Origin: Conexibacter sp. CPCC 205762
GTDB lineage: Bacteria; Actinomycetota; Thermoleophilia; Solirubrobacterales; Solirubrobacteraceae
Direction: 5' to 3'
DNA length: 64,000 nt
Assembly (NCBI RefSeq): GCF_030646155.1
Contig: NZ_JAUTDN010000002.1
Span: 124,001 to 188,000, forward strand
This document shows, one piece after another, positions 16,430 through 25,890 of the stretch (its first letter is position 1; every line of letters starts with the position of its first letter). The notes under the pieces were generated by a model, which was given only the letters and a program-made list of their open reading frames with translations, was not told where the DNA came from and did not search any database. The position numbers and the translations under genes are program-made.

Positions 16430-18633
16430 CTCGTGCAGGGCTGCAGTTGGAGGTTGAAGAGCGCGGGCGAGCGCTCGCTGCCGTCGGCCAGTCTCGCTGC
16501 GCCGCTGTGCAGCGTCAGCGTCGTCGGGCGGTCCCGCAGGCGGATTCTGAACGCCGCCGGCTGGCCGGGCGCGGCGCTGCCGCGAATCACCCGCGGCCCG
16601 CCGGTGAGGCGGAACCGGAGCACTCTGTCGGTCAGCGGGTGGGTGTTGACGATGCCGCTCAGGCAGCGCTCGTCACCGTGCGGGAAGACGCGCAGCCGCA
16701 TCGGGTTGGCCGGGTCGCCGAAGCGGTCGGGCAGCGCGCCGCGCAGCAGCCACTCGATCCGCAGCGGCATGCGCGGATGCTCCAGCCCGGCCCACGGGTA
16801 GAGCGGCGGGCTTCTCAGCAGCTCGCTGTCGAAGCCGACGGTCGACTGGCCGGAGGAGGTGAGGATCACGTCCGGCACGGCGCGGCCTTCGAGGTCGACC
16901 TTGCCGGTTCTCCAGTCGACCTCCGCCTGCGCCGGCGGCGTGCCCGGCGGCGGCTCGGTCCCGTCGCCCTCTATCCCGACCGAGAAGCGGTAGCCGAGCG
17001 AGCGGTTGAAGACCTGCAGGAACGCCATCTGGGCGGCGACGTCGGGGTGGATCGTGCCGTCGACGGCGAGCGGCTCGCTGCTGCTGATCGCCTCGCCGGG
17101 GTCGTAGGCGTCGACCGCCTCGTCGATGAACTCGAGCTGCTGGCGCGGCACGTCCTTCATCCCGACGACGTTGGTGAACTTCTTCGCCGGGTGCCAGGTC
17201 GCGGCGAGCTGGAAGACCAGCAGCCCGCCCATCGCGACGACGACGACCGCGGTCTTGACGCGCCGCGGGAAGGCCCGCAGCGCGACCAGCACGAGCCCGA
17301 CGGCGACGGCCGCCGCGACCGCCGTCGCGAGCACCGCCCACAGCTCTCTGCCGAACCCTATGCGCTGCGACAGCTTGCCCAGCACGACGTCGCCGAAGAA
17401 CTGCGAGGTCGGCGCGATGAAGTATCTGTAGACGTCACCGGGCGGCCACTCGTAGGAGCTGGCGACCAGCCACGTGACGGCGACGCCGCTGACCGCGATC
17501 GACCACAGCGGCGGCGGCTTCTTGAAGACCGCGAGCGCGCCGGCGAGCACGAACGGCGCCGCCAGCACCGCGAAGTAGCGGTCCTCGTTCATCGAGAAGT
17601 AGTAGGCGTAGGAGAAGATCACCGCGTAGCCGGCGACCAGCCACGCGAAGCCGCCCTCGACCGCGTCGGCCGGCTTCCAGAGGCTGCGCAGCAGCAGCGG
17701 CAGCGCGAGCACGAACGGGACGATCGCGGTGCCGATCGCGAGGTGCGAGAAGAGCGTGCGCGTGTTGTCCCACAGGACCGACAGCTCTATCTGCGGGTGC
17801 AGCCGCACGCCGCCGTACTGCTCGCCGCCGACGAGCGGGCCGGTGCCGACGACCAGCAGCGCCAGCAGCAGCGCGATGGCGCCGGCCGACAGCAGCGGGT
17901 GGCGCGTCAGCAGCCGCTTCGGCAGCGCCTTCAGCCAAGCGGCCAGGCGCTCGCCGTCGGGGCGGCCGAACCAGATCGTCGCGAGCGCCGCGGGCGCGAT
18001 CGCGCCGACCAGCGGCGCCCAGCCGATGCGCGCGATCACCGTCAGCGCGAGCGTCGCCAGCACCAGCAGGTCGCCTCTCCAGCCGGGCCGTCTCAGCGAG
18101 CGCAGCATCGCCCACAGCATCAGCCCGCAGCTGAGCGTGCCGACGGTCGTGTTGAGCGTCGTCGTGCCGTAGAAGGCGAAGCTCCCGCTGGAGGCGATCA
18201 GCGCCGGCGCCAGCGCCTGCCAGCGGCCGAGGCCCAGCTCGCGCGCCGCCAGCCAGACCGGCACGACGACGAGCGACTGCGCCAGCGCGGTCAGCACGTG
18301 CAGCAGCTGGTACTGCTTGGTCGGGTCGTCGGTGGCGAGCACCGTCAGCCACGCCAGCCAGCTGGTCAGCCGCTCGGGGCCGCGCGCGACGTTGCCCTGG
18401 AGGAAGTTGGCGAAGTCGCCGTCGATGAAGCGGCCGAGCAGGACGGCGTTGGACTCGTCGATCGTCGCCAGCCGGCTGTCGAAGCTGAAGTGCAGCAGCA
18501 CGGCGGTCATCAGCGCCGTCCACGCGGCCAGCACCAGCAGCGGTCCGTGACGCAGGAGCAGCTCCGTCGCCGCCGGCCGGGCGGAGGCGCCGGTCGCGGG
18601 TGAGATCGAGCTGTCGCTGGTCGGAGACGCCAT
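16426..18633 (-). CDS. Large GT-C-like integral membrane protein
   Basis: A 735-residue polytopic protein with a TM at about residues 28-50, then SRLATIDESNAVLLGRFIDG (Asp59-Glu60, the GT-C-like acidic motif in the first outer loop), about a dozen further membrane segments to residue 460, and a soluble 220-residue C-terminal domain. I read it as a polyprenyl-phosphate-sugar-dependent transferase or related surface glycan protein, but no named family is certain. The start ATG at 18633 is chosen because the frame upstream is a shadow of the next gene. It lies 19 bases after the GT4 gene at 18653 and overlaps the methyltransferase by 4. Confidence 0.82.
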   Translation of the reverse strand: MASPTSDSSISPATGASARPAATELLLRHGPLLVLAAWTALMTAVLLHFSFDSRLATIDESNAVLLGRFIDGDFANFLQGNVARGPERLTSWLAWLTVLATDDPTKQYQLLHVLTALAQSLVVVPVWLAARELGLGRWQALAPALIASSGSFAFYGTTTLNTTVGTLSCGLMLWAMLRSLRRPGWRGDLLVLATLALTVIARIGWAPLVGAIAPAALATIWFGRPDGERLAAWLKALPKRLLTRHPLLSAGAIALLLALLVVGTGPLVGGEQYGGVRLHPQIELSVLWDNTRTLFSHLAIGTAIVPFVLALPLLLRSLWKPADAVEGGFAWLVAGYAVIFSYAYYFSMNEDRYFAVLAAPFVLAGALAVFKKPPPLWSIAVSGVAVTWLVASSYEWPPGDVYRYFIAPTSQFFGDVVLGKLSQRIGFGRELWAVLATAVAAAVAVGLVLVALRAFPRRVKTAVVVVAMGGLLVFQLAATWHPAKKFTNVVGMKDVPRQQLEFIDEAVDAYDPGEAISSSEPLAVDGTIHPDVAAQMAFLQVFNRSLGYRFSVGIEGDGTEPPPGTPPAQAEVDWRTGKVDLEGRAVPDVILTSSGQSTVGFDSELLRSPPLYPWAGLEHPRMPLRIEWLLRGALPDRFGDPANPMRLRVFPHGDERCLSGIVNTHPLTDRVLRFRLTGGPRVIRGSAAPGQPAAFRIRLRDRPTTLTLHSGAARLADGSERSPALFNLQLQPCTR

Positions 18634-18652
18634 CAGGTCTGGCTGCCGGAGG

Positions 18653-19801
18653 CTAGCGGAGCCCGCGGTAGGCGGCGGCAACCGTGTCGAGCGAGCCGTC
18701 GAGCGAGAGCCGTCTCGCGTTGCGGCCGAACCACTCGGCGGTGCGGTCGCGCAGCGGCTCGCCGGCGTCGCGCACGCGCAGGATCGCGGCCGCCAGCTGC
18801 TCCGGCGCGACCGAGTCGGCGACGACGCCGTTCTCACCCTCGTCGACGAGCTCGACGGCGGCGTTGTCGGGCTCGCGCACGACGACGCTCGGGACGCCGC
18901 GCGCCGACGCCTCGACGACGACCATCCCGTAGCCCTCGCGCTGCGACGGCAGCACCATGCAGAGCGCGCTCGCGAGCGTCTCCTCGACCTCTTCGCTGGA
19001 GACGAAGCCGGGCGCGCTGGCAACCTCCTCCAGTCGCTCCTCGGCGATCGCCGCCAGCACCAGCTCGCGCTCGGGCCCGTCGCCGAGGATCCGCAGCCGC
19101 AGCTCCGGCGCCTGCTCGCGGGCGCGGGCGAAGGCGCGCACGAGCGCCGGCACCCGCTTCTCCGGGATGTGGCGGCCGGCGAAGGCGACGAGCGGCTGCG
19201 CCGGCGCCGGCGTCGGCTGCTCCAGCGAGCCGGCGTACTCGCCGGTCAGCACCGTCGGCTCGCCGCGCAGGCCCTCGTCGCGCAGCCGCGCGGCATGCAG
19301 GCGGGAGAAGCAGAAGGCGCGCTGCGGCACGCGCGCGCACAGCCGCTGGACGAAGGCGCCGACCGCGCCGCCGGCGCCGCCGAGGTACTCCCGCCAGTAG
19401 CTGCGCGACCAGACCTCGTGCCAGTCGACGACGATGCGGAAGCGATGCAGCGGCCGCACGACCGCCGCCGCCAGCAGCGAGAAGTAGGGGAAGGAGGCGG
19501 TGTGGACGACCTCGTAGCGGCGGCCGTGGCGCAGCAGGTGCCAGAGCACGCCGGCACCGAAGACGAGCGGCGGCAGGATCCGCCGCCGGCCCCCCTCGGC
19601 GTAGAGCGCCATTCTCGGGCCGACGACGCGCACGTCGACCCCCGCGACGCCGGCCGGCTCGCCCTGCGGCCACTGCCGCAGCGTCAGGTACGTGACCTCG
19701 TGGCCGTCGGCCGCGAGCCGCTCGGCGAGGTTGCGGTACCAGCGCTCGGCGCCGCCGACGGTGTGCGGGAAGAGGCAGTCGTAGACGAGGCAGACGCGCA
19801 T
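18653..19801 (-). CDS. GT4 family glycosyltransferase
   Basis: A 382-residue GT-B enzyme beginning MRVCLVYDCLFPHTVGGAERW, the GG-AE acceptor loop of many GT4 proteins. It has FAGRHIPEKRVPALVRAF, LRILGDGPERELV, and a C-terminal motif PSQREGYGMVVVEASARG in which the first Glu of E-x7-E is kept. The ATG at 19801 shares one base with the stop of the upstream hypothetical gene (TGATG). Part of the operon running from 22072 down to 15530. Confidence 0.93.
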   Translation of the reverse strand: MRVCLVYDCLFPHTVGGAERWYRNLAERLAADGHEVTYLTLRQWPQGEPAGVAGVDVRVVGPRMALYAEGGRRRILPPLVFGAGVLWHLLRHGRRYEVVHTASFPYFSLLAAAVVRPLHRFRIVVDWHEVWSRSYWREYLGGAGGAVGAFVQRLCARVPQRAFCFSRLHAARLRDEGLRGEPTVLTGEYAGSLEQPTPAPAQPLVAFAGRHIPEKRVPALVRAFARAREQAPELRLRILGDGPERELVLAAIAEERLEEVASAPGFVSSEEVEETLASALCMVLPSQREGYGMVVVEASARGVPSVVVREPDNAAVELVDEGENGVVADSVAPEQLAAAILRVRDAGEPLRDRTAEWFGRNARRLSLDGSLDTVAAAYRGLR

Positions 19802-20532
19802 CAGCGGCTCCGCTCGTCGCTCGCGGCGCCGGGGCGGTCGCCGGGGCCGTCGCCGGGCGCGCGCAGCGCCAGGTACCAGCCGCCCAGCAGCAGCGCGGGC
19901 ACGCCGAGGCCGATCAGCGGCAGCAGCAGCCACAGCGCCCACGGCCCGAGCGCGTTGAACGTCGCGGCGCGGTCGGCGGTCGTGCCGAGGCTCTGCAGCA
20001 TGCTCTTCTCGTCAGCCGAGGTGAAGGTCACGTCGAAGGCGATCGCGAGCGGGTAGCCGCCCCACGGCACCGCCTTCGTCCGCGCCAGCACGCGCGGGTC
20101 GTCGGTCGCCGCCAGCTGCGTCGCGGTCGTGCCGGTGTTGCCGACGCAGAGCCTGCCGGTGACCGTTTTCGACGGCGGGTCGAGCGGGACGCCTATCTGG
20201 TGCCCCTCCGGTCTGACGACGACCCGCTGCCGGTAGCCGGGCGCGCGCAGCGTCACCGTCAGCTCCGTCGGCAGCGGCGAGTCCTGCGTCAGCGACAGCA
20301 GCAGCCGCTCGCCCTCGGGCGCGAAGACGATCCCCTCCTGGCAGTATCTCTGGTCCGGCCCGATCTCCAGCGCCGTCTGCTGGCGCGAGCCGGTCGGCAC
20401 GGGCGTCGAGGCGATCACGCGCTCCTGTCTGAGCATCCGCGGCAGCAGCTCGACGCAGAAGGCGATCAGCAGCAGCACGAGCGCGAGCAGCACCGTCAGG
20501 AGCGCGCGGCGGGGCGTCAGGCCGTCACGCAT
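19801..20532 (-). CDS. Hypothetical membrane-anchored protein with two TM segments
   Basis: A 243-residue protein with one TM at residues 10-30 and a second at about 195-218, leaving a 160-residue domain outside the cytoplasm. That domain contains two Cys (in RYCQEGIVF and GRLCVGNTG) that could form a disulfide, and a beta-rich pattern (LLLSLTQ, LTVTLRAPGYRQRVVV). The same two-TM layout is seen in companions of DUF2142 proteins, and it overlaps the DUF2142 gene by 8 bases. Function unknown; a partner of that transporter or glycosyltransferase is my inference. Confidence 0.75.
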   Translation of the reverse strand: MRDGLTPRRALLTVLLALVLLLIAFCVELLPRMLRQERVIASTPVPTGSRQQTALEIGPDQRYCQEGIVFAPEGERLLLSLTQDSPLPTELTVTLRAPGYRQRVVVRPEGHQIGVPLDPPSKTVTGRLCVGNTGTTATQLAATDDPRVLARTKAVPWGGYPLAIAFDVTFTSADEKSMLQSLGTTADRAATFNALGPWALWLLLPLIGLGVPALLLGGWYLALRAPGDGPGDRPGAASDERSR

Positions 20533-22072
20533 AGAAGCGCTCCACCGTGATCAGCATGCCCGACAGCTGCAGCACGATCCCGAGCGCGATCACGGCGGCG
20601 CCGAGGAACGGGCCGAGGCGGCGCGGCAGCGAGGTCGCGATGAAGGCGATCGCGAGCGCGAACGGGACGATCAGCGGCAGCGCGTAGCGACCGACGATCA
20701 GCGGGTCGCCGGAGCCGAGCAGCGCGAGGTAGGAGACGAGGTGCAGCAGCGCCAGCAGCGAGCCGCAGATCGCCAGCAGCCCGAGCAGCACGTGGACCCG
20801 CTCGCGCAGCAGCTCGCGGCGCGTCCAGCCGGCCCAGAAGAGCGCGACGAGGCCGAGCAGCATGCCGGCCTTCAAGGCCGTGTAGACGCGTGCCGGGAAG
20901 CGCACCTCCAGCCACCCGAAGGAGCCGAAGAAGGTCTCCACGAACATCTGCCGGAAGCCGTAGTCGGGGCCGACGCGGCTCGGCAGGAACGGCAGTCTCG
21001 GCAGGTAGAACTGCCACACCTGCTGGGCGAACTGGCCGATCCCGAAGCCGCCCTGGTGGATGTAGTTCGTCTGGTCGCCGTAGAGGCTGCCGCCGCTGCC
21101 GCCGCCCGCGACGAAGAGGCGGAAGAGGAACAGCCCGACGGCGAGCACGACGGCGCCGGCGCCGCAGGCGCGCAACGCGGCGCGACGGGCGATCGGCGGC
21201 TGCTGTCTCCACCACGCCAGCGCGACGACGACCGCCAGCGGCGGCAGCAGCGCGAGGCCGCGGCCGTGCGTCAGCGCGGAGGCCGCCGCGAGCGCGCTGA
21301 GGCCGGCGACGCGGCGCGTGTTGAGCCCGCGCACCAGCGTCCGCAGCGCGAGCGCGGTGAAGGCCGACCAGACCGTCACGAGCAGCGTGTCGGCGTTGAC
21401 GATCCCGGCCATCGAGGTCAGCTGCGGCTGGACGGCGACGACCGCGGCGGTCAGCGTGCGGACCCAGATGCGCGCGGTCAGCTCGGCGGCGGCGAGCCAG
21501 GCGCACGCGACCGTGATCAGGAACAGCACGATGTTGGCGACGCGGGTCGCCAGCAGGTGGTCGTACAGCGAGTCGCCCGGGGCGGCCTTGTAGGCGAGCG
21601 CCTCGTAGGCGTAGTAGAGCGGCGGGTTCTTCGCGATCGGGTTGGCGCCGTCGCCGTCGGAGCGCTGCGCCTGCGTCGCGCTGCGCTCGTAGTCGTCCCA
21701 GCGCTGCTGGTCGGCGGCGTTCCAGAGCGGACGCGCGCCGGGAATGCCCATCAGCATCCGCAGCCCGAGCGCGTCCATCGCGGTCGTCTGCTCGCTGGAG
21801 TGGCTGCCGGCGCCGTCGAAGGTCGTCGAGGAGGGCGCGTCGCCGGTCTCGGCGAGGTGCTGGACGTAGGCGAAGTGCTCGGACTCGTCGGGCCCCTGGA
21901 AGGGCGGCAGCAGCAGCGCCCAGCCGCTCGCCAGGATCGCCGCCGCGACGAGCACGAGCGCCAGCGGCGCCGGGAAGGCGCGCAGACGCCGGCCGAGCGC
22001 CGACGCGACGCGTCCCAGCGACTCCGTCGGCTGCTTCGCGCCGGGAGCGCGCGGGTCGCGTGAAGCTGCCAT
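20525..22072 (-). CDS. DUF2142 family membrane protein
   Basis: A 515-residue polytopic protein with about 12 membrane segments. The first outer loop has LPPFQGPDESEHFAYVQHL, the conserved DUF2142 motif that looks like a GT-C acidic motif, followed by NPIAKNPPLYYAYEAL. DUF2142 proteins are probably GT-C glycosyltransferases or glycan polymerases at the outer face of the membrane. Start ATG at 22072 (10 bases after TACTGT) is preferred over the longer frame. First gene of the 22072-15530 operon. Confidence 0.88.
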   Translation of the reverse strand: MAASRDPRAPGAKQPTESLGRVASALGRRLRAFPAPLALVLVAAAILASGWALLLPPFQGPDESEHFAYVQHLAETGDAPSSTTFDGAGSHSSEQTTAMDALGLRMLMGIPGARPLWNAADQQRWDDYERSATQAQRSDGDGANPIAKNPPLYYAYEALAYKAAPGDSLYDHLLATRVANIVLFLITVACAWLAAAELTARIWVRTLTAAVVAVQPQLTSMAGIVNADTLLVTVWSAFTALALRTLVRGLNTRRVAGLSALAAASALTHGRGLALLPPLAVVVALAWWRQQPPIARRAALRACGAGAVVLAVGLFLFRLFVAGGGSGGSLYGDQTNYIHQGGFGIGQFAQQVWQFYLPRLPFLPSRVGPDYGFRQMFVETFFGSFGWLEVRFPARVYTALKAGMLLGLVALFWAGWTRRELLRERVHVLLGLLAICGSLLALLHLVSYLALLGSGDPLIVGRYALPLIVPFALAIAFIATSLPRRLGPFLGAAVIALGIVLQLSGMLITVERFYA

Positions 22073-22082
22073 GCGGTGCGTC

Positions 22083-22088
22083 ACAGTA
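22083..22088 (-). promoter_or_regulatory. -10 box TACTGT for the DUF2142 operon
   Basis: TACTGT on the minus strand ends 10 bases before the ATG at 22072, predicting a leader of only a few bases. Confidence 0.45.
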
Positions 22089-22154
22089 GCGGTTGCGCAG
22101 GTCTTCCCGGCCTGACGGGGCGCACGGCCCCAAAGCGGCAGCCGCACCTTTCGC

Positions 22155-22160
22155 TAGCAT
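22155..22160 (+). promoter_or_regulatory. -10 box TAGCAT for the GT2 gene at 22235
   Basis: TAGCAT lies 74 bases before the ATG, which predicts a leader of about 68 bases, unlike the leaderless neighbours. The leader contains GGGCGC and GCTCCCCCGG stretches but no clear fold. Confidence 0.35.
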
Positions 22161-22234
22161 CAGCGCAACTCGACGGGCGCTTCCCCGTTACAGGTGCCAT
22201 TGGGCGCGCTCCCCCGGCGGCCCGTCCCGAGCTG

Positions 22235-23422
22235 ATGACGACAGCACAAAAAGAGAACCTCCCCGGTCTGCACGACGACGCCGACCAGTCCGAGCTGCGC
22301 GTCTCGGTCGTGATCCCGTGCCTCAACGAGGCCGAGAACATCGAGCAGTGCGTCACCGCGGCGCTCGGCGTGCTCGAGCGCAACGGCATCGCCGGAGAGG
22401 TCGTCGTCGCCGACAACGACTCCGACGACGGCAGCGCCGAGCTGGCGCGCGCCGCCGGCGCCCGCGTCGTCGTCGAGCCGCGTCGCGGCTACGGCAGCGC
22501 CTACCTCGCCGGCTTCGAGGCGGCCCGCGGCCGCTTCATCGTGATGGGCGACGCCGACCTCACGTACGACTTCAACGAGATCCCGCGCTTCCTCAGAGAG
22601 CTGGAGGACGGCGCCGACATGGTGATCGGCGACCGGATGAAGAACATCCATCCGGGCGCGATGCCGTGGCTGCACCGCTACGTCGGCAACCCGCTGCTGT
22701 CGGGCTTCCTCAACCTGCTCTTCAGAACCGGCATCAGCGACGCCCACTGCGGCATGCGCGCGGTCCGCCGCTCGACGCTGCCGCAGCTGGCGCTGCGCAC
22801 GACCGGGATGGAGTTCGCCTCCGAGATGGTGATCCGGGCGGCGAAGGAGAAGCTCGACATCCGCCAGTTCGACATCGAGTACCACCCGCGCGGTGGCGAG
22901 TCGAAGCTGTCGAGCTTCCGCGACGGCTGGCGCCACCTGCGCTTCCTGCTGGTGCACTCGCCCAACCACCTCTTCATCCTCCCGGGCGCCGTGATGGCGC
23001 TGATCGGCGCGCTGATCGCGATCACCGTCGTCGCGAACATCAACGTCTTCGGCCGCGAGTGGGACCTGCACGCGCTGATCGCCGGCGCGCTGCTGCTGAT
23101 CGTCGGCACCCAGGTCGTCGCGCTCGGCCTCTGCGCGCACGCCTACGGCACCTATTTCATGAACGAGCGAGATCCCTGGTTCGATCGCATGCGCGCTCGC
23201 TACAGACTCGAGCACGGGCTCGTGCTCGGCGGGCTGATCGCCTTCGCCGGCTTCGTGATCGCGGCCGTGATCGTGATCGAGTGGATCGATCGCGGCTTCG
23301 GCAGCCTCGGCGAGGAGAGACTCGCCGTGCTCGCGCTGACGCTCGTGATCGTCGGCATCCAGGTCTTCTTCTCGTCGTTCCTGCTCAGCATCCTCGGCCT
23401 GCGCCGAGGCGACCAGCGCTGA
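22235..23422 (+). CDS. GT2 polyprenyl-phosphate glycosyltransferase with C-terminal membrane domain (DPM1/GtrB-like)
   Basis: A 395-residue protein. Residues 20-250 form a GT2 domain: VSVVIPCLNEAENIEQCV, VVADNDSDDGS, GDADLTYDFNEIP (the DxD is GDADL), and the acceptor-side GDRMKNIHPGAMPWLHRYVG. Four or so membrane segments follow (residues 255-390). Such proteins make polyprenyl-phosphate-sugar for GT-C enzymes, several of which are encoded nearby, so it probably supplies their donor. It has an N-terminal acidic lead of about 20 residues. Its end is one base from the convergent GT4 gene. Confidence 0.92.
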   Translation: MTTAQKENLPGLHDDADQSELRVSVVIPCLNEAENIEQCVTAALGVLERNGIAGEVVVADNDSDDGSAELARAAGARVVVEPRRGYGSAYLAGFEAARGRFIVMGDADLTYDFNEIPRFLRELEDGADMVIGDRMKNIHPGAMPWLHRYVGNPLLSGFLNLLFRTGISDAHCGMRAVRRSTLPQLALRTTGMEFASEMVIRAAKEKLDIRQFDIEYHPRGGESKLSSFRDGWRHLRFLLVHSPNHLFILPGAVMALIGALIAITVVANINVFGREWDLHALIAGALLLIVGTQVVALGLCAHAYGTYFMNERDPWFDRMRARYRLEHGLVLGGLIAFAGFVIAAVIVIEWIDRGFGSLGEERLAVLALTLVIVGIQVFFSSFLLSILGLRRGDQR

Positions 23423-23423
23423 G

Positions 23424-24620
23424 TCAGCGGCGCGCCGGGAAGGCGGCCCGCAGGCCGGCCTCGACCTGCGCCGCGGCGCGCGGCCAGGTGCGCCCGGCCG
23501 CCCACGCGACGCCGGCGGCGCTGCGCCGCTCCCACAGCTCGCGCTGGTCGAGCAGCCGTTCGAGCGCGTCGGCGATCGCGGCCGGGTCGAAGGCGGCCAG
23601 CTCGACGGCGTCGCTGGGGCCCCACTCGCTGCGCGTGCTGGGACGGTCGACGTCGACGCACGGCAGGCCGCAGGCGAGCATCTCCTGCGGCACCAGCGAC
23701 GGGTTCGTCAGCGACAGCACCATCCCCGTGGTCGCGCCGCGGTAGGCGGCGGCCAGCTCGTCGGCCGACAGCAGCCCGAGCTGTCTGCTCGGGAACGGCG
23801 TCGGCACCTCCGCGCGCGAGCCGAACAGCTCCAGCTCGACGCCGGGGCGGCGGCGGTGCAGCTCCGCGAGCGCGAAGAGGCCGAGCGGGACGGCGCGGCG
23901 AGGCGTGCTGGGACGGGCGTAGAAGAGCACCCGCAGGGCGCGCTCGGAGCGGCCCGGCCCGGCGCTGTAGCGGCCGTGGTCGATGCCGAGGTCGAAGTGG
24001 CTGACGCTGGCGCCGTACTCGTCGCGCAGCAGCGCGGCCAGCCAGCGGCTGGCTGCGATGCAGTGGAAGCCGGCGCGGTAGGTCGCCGCCGCCCAGATCG
24101 CCTCGGCGCTGGTGGCGTGGAACTCCGGCTCGTGATCCTGCACGAGGTAGGCGCGCGCGCCGCAGCGCTCCAGCAGCTGGACGCGGTAGGCGGTCGGCCA
24201 GCTCGTCGCGAGCACGACCTCGGCGCCTCTCCAGGCGTCGAAGCCGCGCCGGATCGGCGCCGCCACGTCGCCGAACTCGCGCCGCAGCGCGCGTCCGACG
24301 GCGCCGTCGTCGGGCAGGTCGGCGTGGCGGCCGGTCGGGTCGTCCATCCAGATCGAGCAGCGGTGGCCGCGCGCCTCGAGCCCGCGCACGAGGTTGAAGA
24401 TCGTCGCGTGGCCGCCGCCGCCGCGCGGGAACCAGGGGATCACGATCGCGACCTCGAGCGGGCCGCTGGTGCCGTCGTGCGCCGGCGGCGTCAGCGGCGC
24501 CGGGCCGTGGCGCGCCAGCTCGGCGACGGCGGCGTGCGCGGCGAAGGCGCTCTCGTCCAGCGGCGGCGGGGCTCTTCGCAGCCGCCGCTTGACGCGGTCT
24601 GTCAGCTCGTGGCGGTCCAT
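23424..24620 (-). CDS. GT4 glycosyltransferase of WsaF type
   Basis: A 398-residue protein with VAIVIPWFPRGGGGHATIFNLV (glycine-rich acceptor loop), VLATSWPTAY, YLVQDHEPEFHATSAEA and the C-terminal VLSLTNPSLVPQEMLACGLPCVD, features of the WsaF rhamnosyltransferase group rather than a typical E-x7-E GT4. WsaF-type enzymes add rhamnose to S-layer-linked rhamnans. Here the donor is not known. It is the last gene of a three-gene operon after the GT4 and methyltransferase at 24637-26786. Confidence 0.88.
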   Translation of the reverse strand: MDRHELTDRVKRRLRRAPPPLDESAFAAHAAVAELARHGPAPLTPPAHDGTSGPLEVAIVIPWFPRGGGGHATIFNLVRGLEARGHRCSIWMDDPTGRHADLPDDGAVGRALRREFGDVAAPIRRGFDAWRGAEVVLATSWPTAYRVQLLERCGARAYLVQDHEPEFHATSAEAIWAAATYRAGFHCIAASRWLAALLRDEYGASVSHFDLGIDHGRYSAGPGRSERALRVLFYARPSTPRRAVPLGLFALAELHRRRPGVELELFGSRAEVPTPFPSRQLGLLSADELAAAYRGATTGMVLSLTNPSLVPQEMLACGLPCVDVDRPSTRSEWGPSDAVELAAFDPAAIADALERLLDQRELWERRSAAGVAWAAGRTWPRAAAQVEAGLRAAFPARR

Positions 24621-24636
24621 CGCGCGCCGGGCCGTC

Positions 24637-25890
24637 TCAGCCGGTCAGCTTCGAGCGCAGCTTCCGCGTCAGCGGCCGCACGAGCGTCCAGACCGGCTGC
24701 ATCGCGGGATGCTCGCGCAGCCACTTCAGCCGCTGCCAGGCGCCGGTCCGCTTCAGCCGCAGGGCGGGCTTCGCGAGCCGTCTGTACTCGTTGCGCTCGT
24801 GCATCAGCAGGCGCTGGCGGTCGAGCGCCATGCGGCTGTCGGCGGCGAGCTGGCGGGCGCCGGCGTAGGGCGGCGGCGGCGGGTCGCGGCGGATCTTCTC
24901 CAGCGCCGCCGCCATGAAGACGCCCGACTGCTCCCATGTCGGCCACGTGCGGGCCGTCTCCAGCGCGTTGGCGCGCAGGAACGTCAGCAGCCGCCGGTCG
25001 CGCGCGAGCAGGTCGAGCGCGCGCGCCGTGCCGGCCTCGTCGTCCCAGTCGACGACCCAGCCGTTCCAGCCGTGCTCGATGTACTCGTCGTAGCCGGTGA
25101 CGGGCGCCACGACGCAGGTCGCGCCCATGTGGAAGCCCTCCAGCGGCGGTCCGAACATGCCCTCTACGCGCGACAGCTTCAGGACGACGTCGCTGGCGCC
25201 GTAGAGCGCGGCCATCTCGTCGTGGCTGATCGGCCCGACGACGGCGTCGGCGCTGCCCGGGGCGATCTTCGAGTGGTCGCCCGTGACGACCGTCAGGTGG
25301 CGCGGCTCGCGCATCCTGCCGACCGCCGAGATCGCCGGCCAGACGCCCTTGAACCAGACCTGCGGGTTGCCCTCGACGACGATCCGCAGCGGTTCGCCGA
25401 CGCGCACGTCGAGCTGCTCGGGCGAGCGGAAGACCGTCTTGTCGATCCCGTTGCGGACGAGCAGGCAGGGCGCGTCTGGGCGCGCCTGCCGCAGCGTCTG
25501 CGCGATCCAGCTCGCCTCGGTCACGTAGCTGAGCGGGAAGTCGAGCACGCCCGCGGCGGCCGGCCGCTCGGCGCTGAGCGCGTCGTAGAAGCGGTCCTCG
25601 AGGCTCTGGATGAAGTGGACGTAGCGGTCGGCGTCGAGCTCGTAGAGCGAGTAGACGGTCTCCCACCAGGTCGCGATCGCGACGTCGAAGCGCTCGCGGC
25701 GGGCGTCGTCGAGGCCCTCGACGCGCAGGTGGGCGAGCCCGTCGAACTGCCACGGCGCCGCCTCCTGCTCGCGCACCAGCACGAGCGTCACCTCATGGCC
25801 GTGTCTGAGCGCCAGCTCGCGCGCGTGCTGCACGACGACGCCGACGCCGCCGGACAGCTGCAGGTCGTTGAGGAGGAAGGCGACCTTCAC
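24637..25890 (-). CDS. GT4 family glycosyltransferase with basic C-terminal tail
   Basis: A 417-residue GT-B protein: VKVAFLLNDLQLSGGVGVVVQHAREL, FIQSLEDRFYD, LRIVVEGNPQVWFKGVWPAI, and the KLSRVEGMFGPPLEGFHMG motif in the donor domain (E-x7-E). The last 80 residues are basic and helical, a likely membrane-surface anchor. Start is GTG at 25890, overlapping the upstream methyltransferase stop (GTGA). The FIQSLEDRFYD stretch resembles that in WsaF-type enzymes, so it and the next gene may act in sequence. Confidence 0.9.
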   Translation of the reverse strand: MKVAFLLNDLQLSGGVGVVVQHARELALRHGHEVTLVLVREQEAAPWQFDGLAHLRVEGLDDARRERFDVAIATWWETVYSLYELDADRYVHFIQSLEDRFYDALSAERPAAAGVLDFPLSYVTEASWIAQTLRQARPDAPCLLVRNGIDKTVFRSPEQLDVRVGEPLRIVVEGNPQVWFKGVWPAISAVGRMREPRHLTVVTGDHSKIAPGSADAVVGPISHDEMAALYGASDVVLKLSRVEGMFGPPLEGFHMGATCVVAPVTGYDEYIEHGWNGWVVDWDDEAGTARALDLLARDRRLLTFLRANALETARTWPTWEQSGVFMAAALEKIRRDPPPPPYAGARQLAADSRMALDRQRLLMHERNEYRRLAKPALRLKRTGAWQRLKWLREHPAMQPVWTLVRPLTRKLRSKLTG

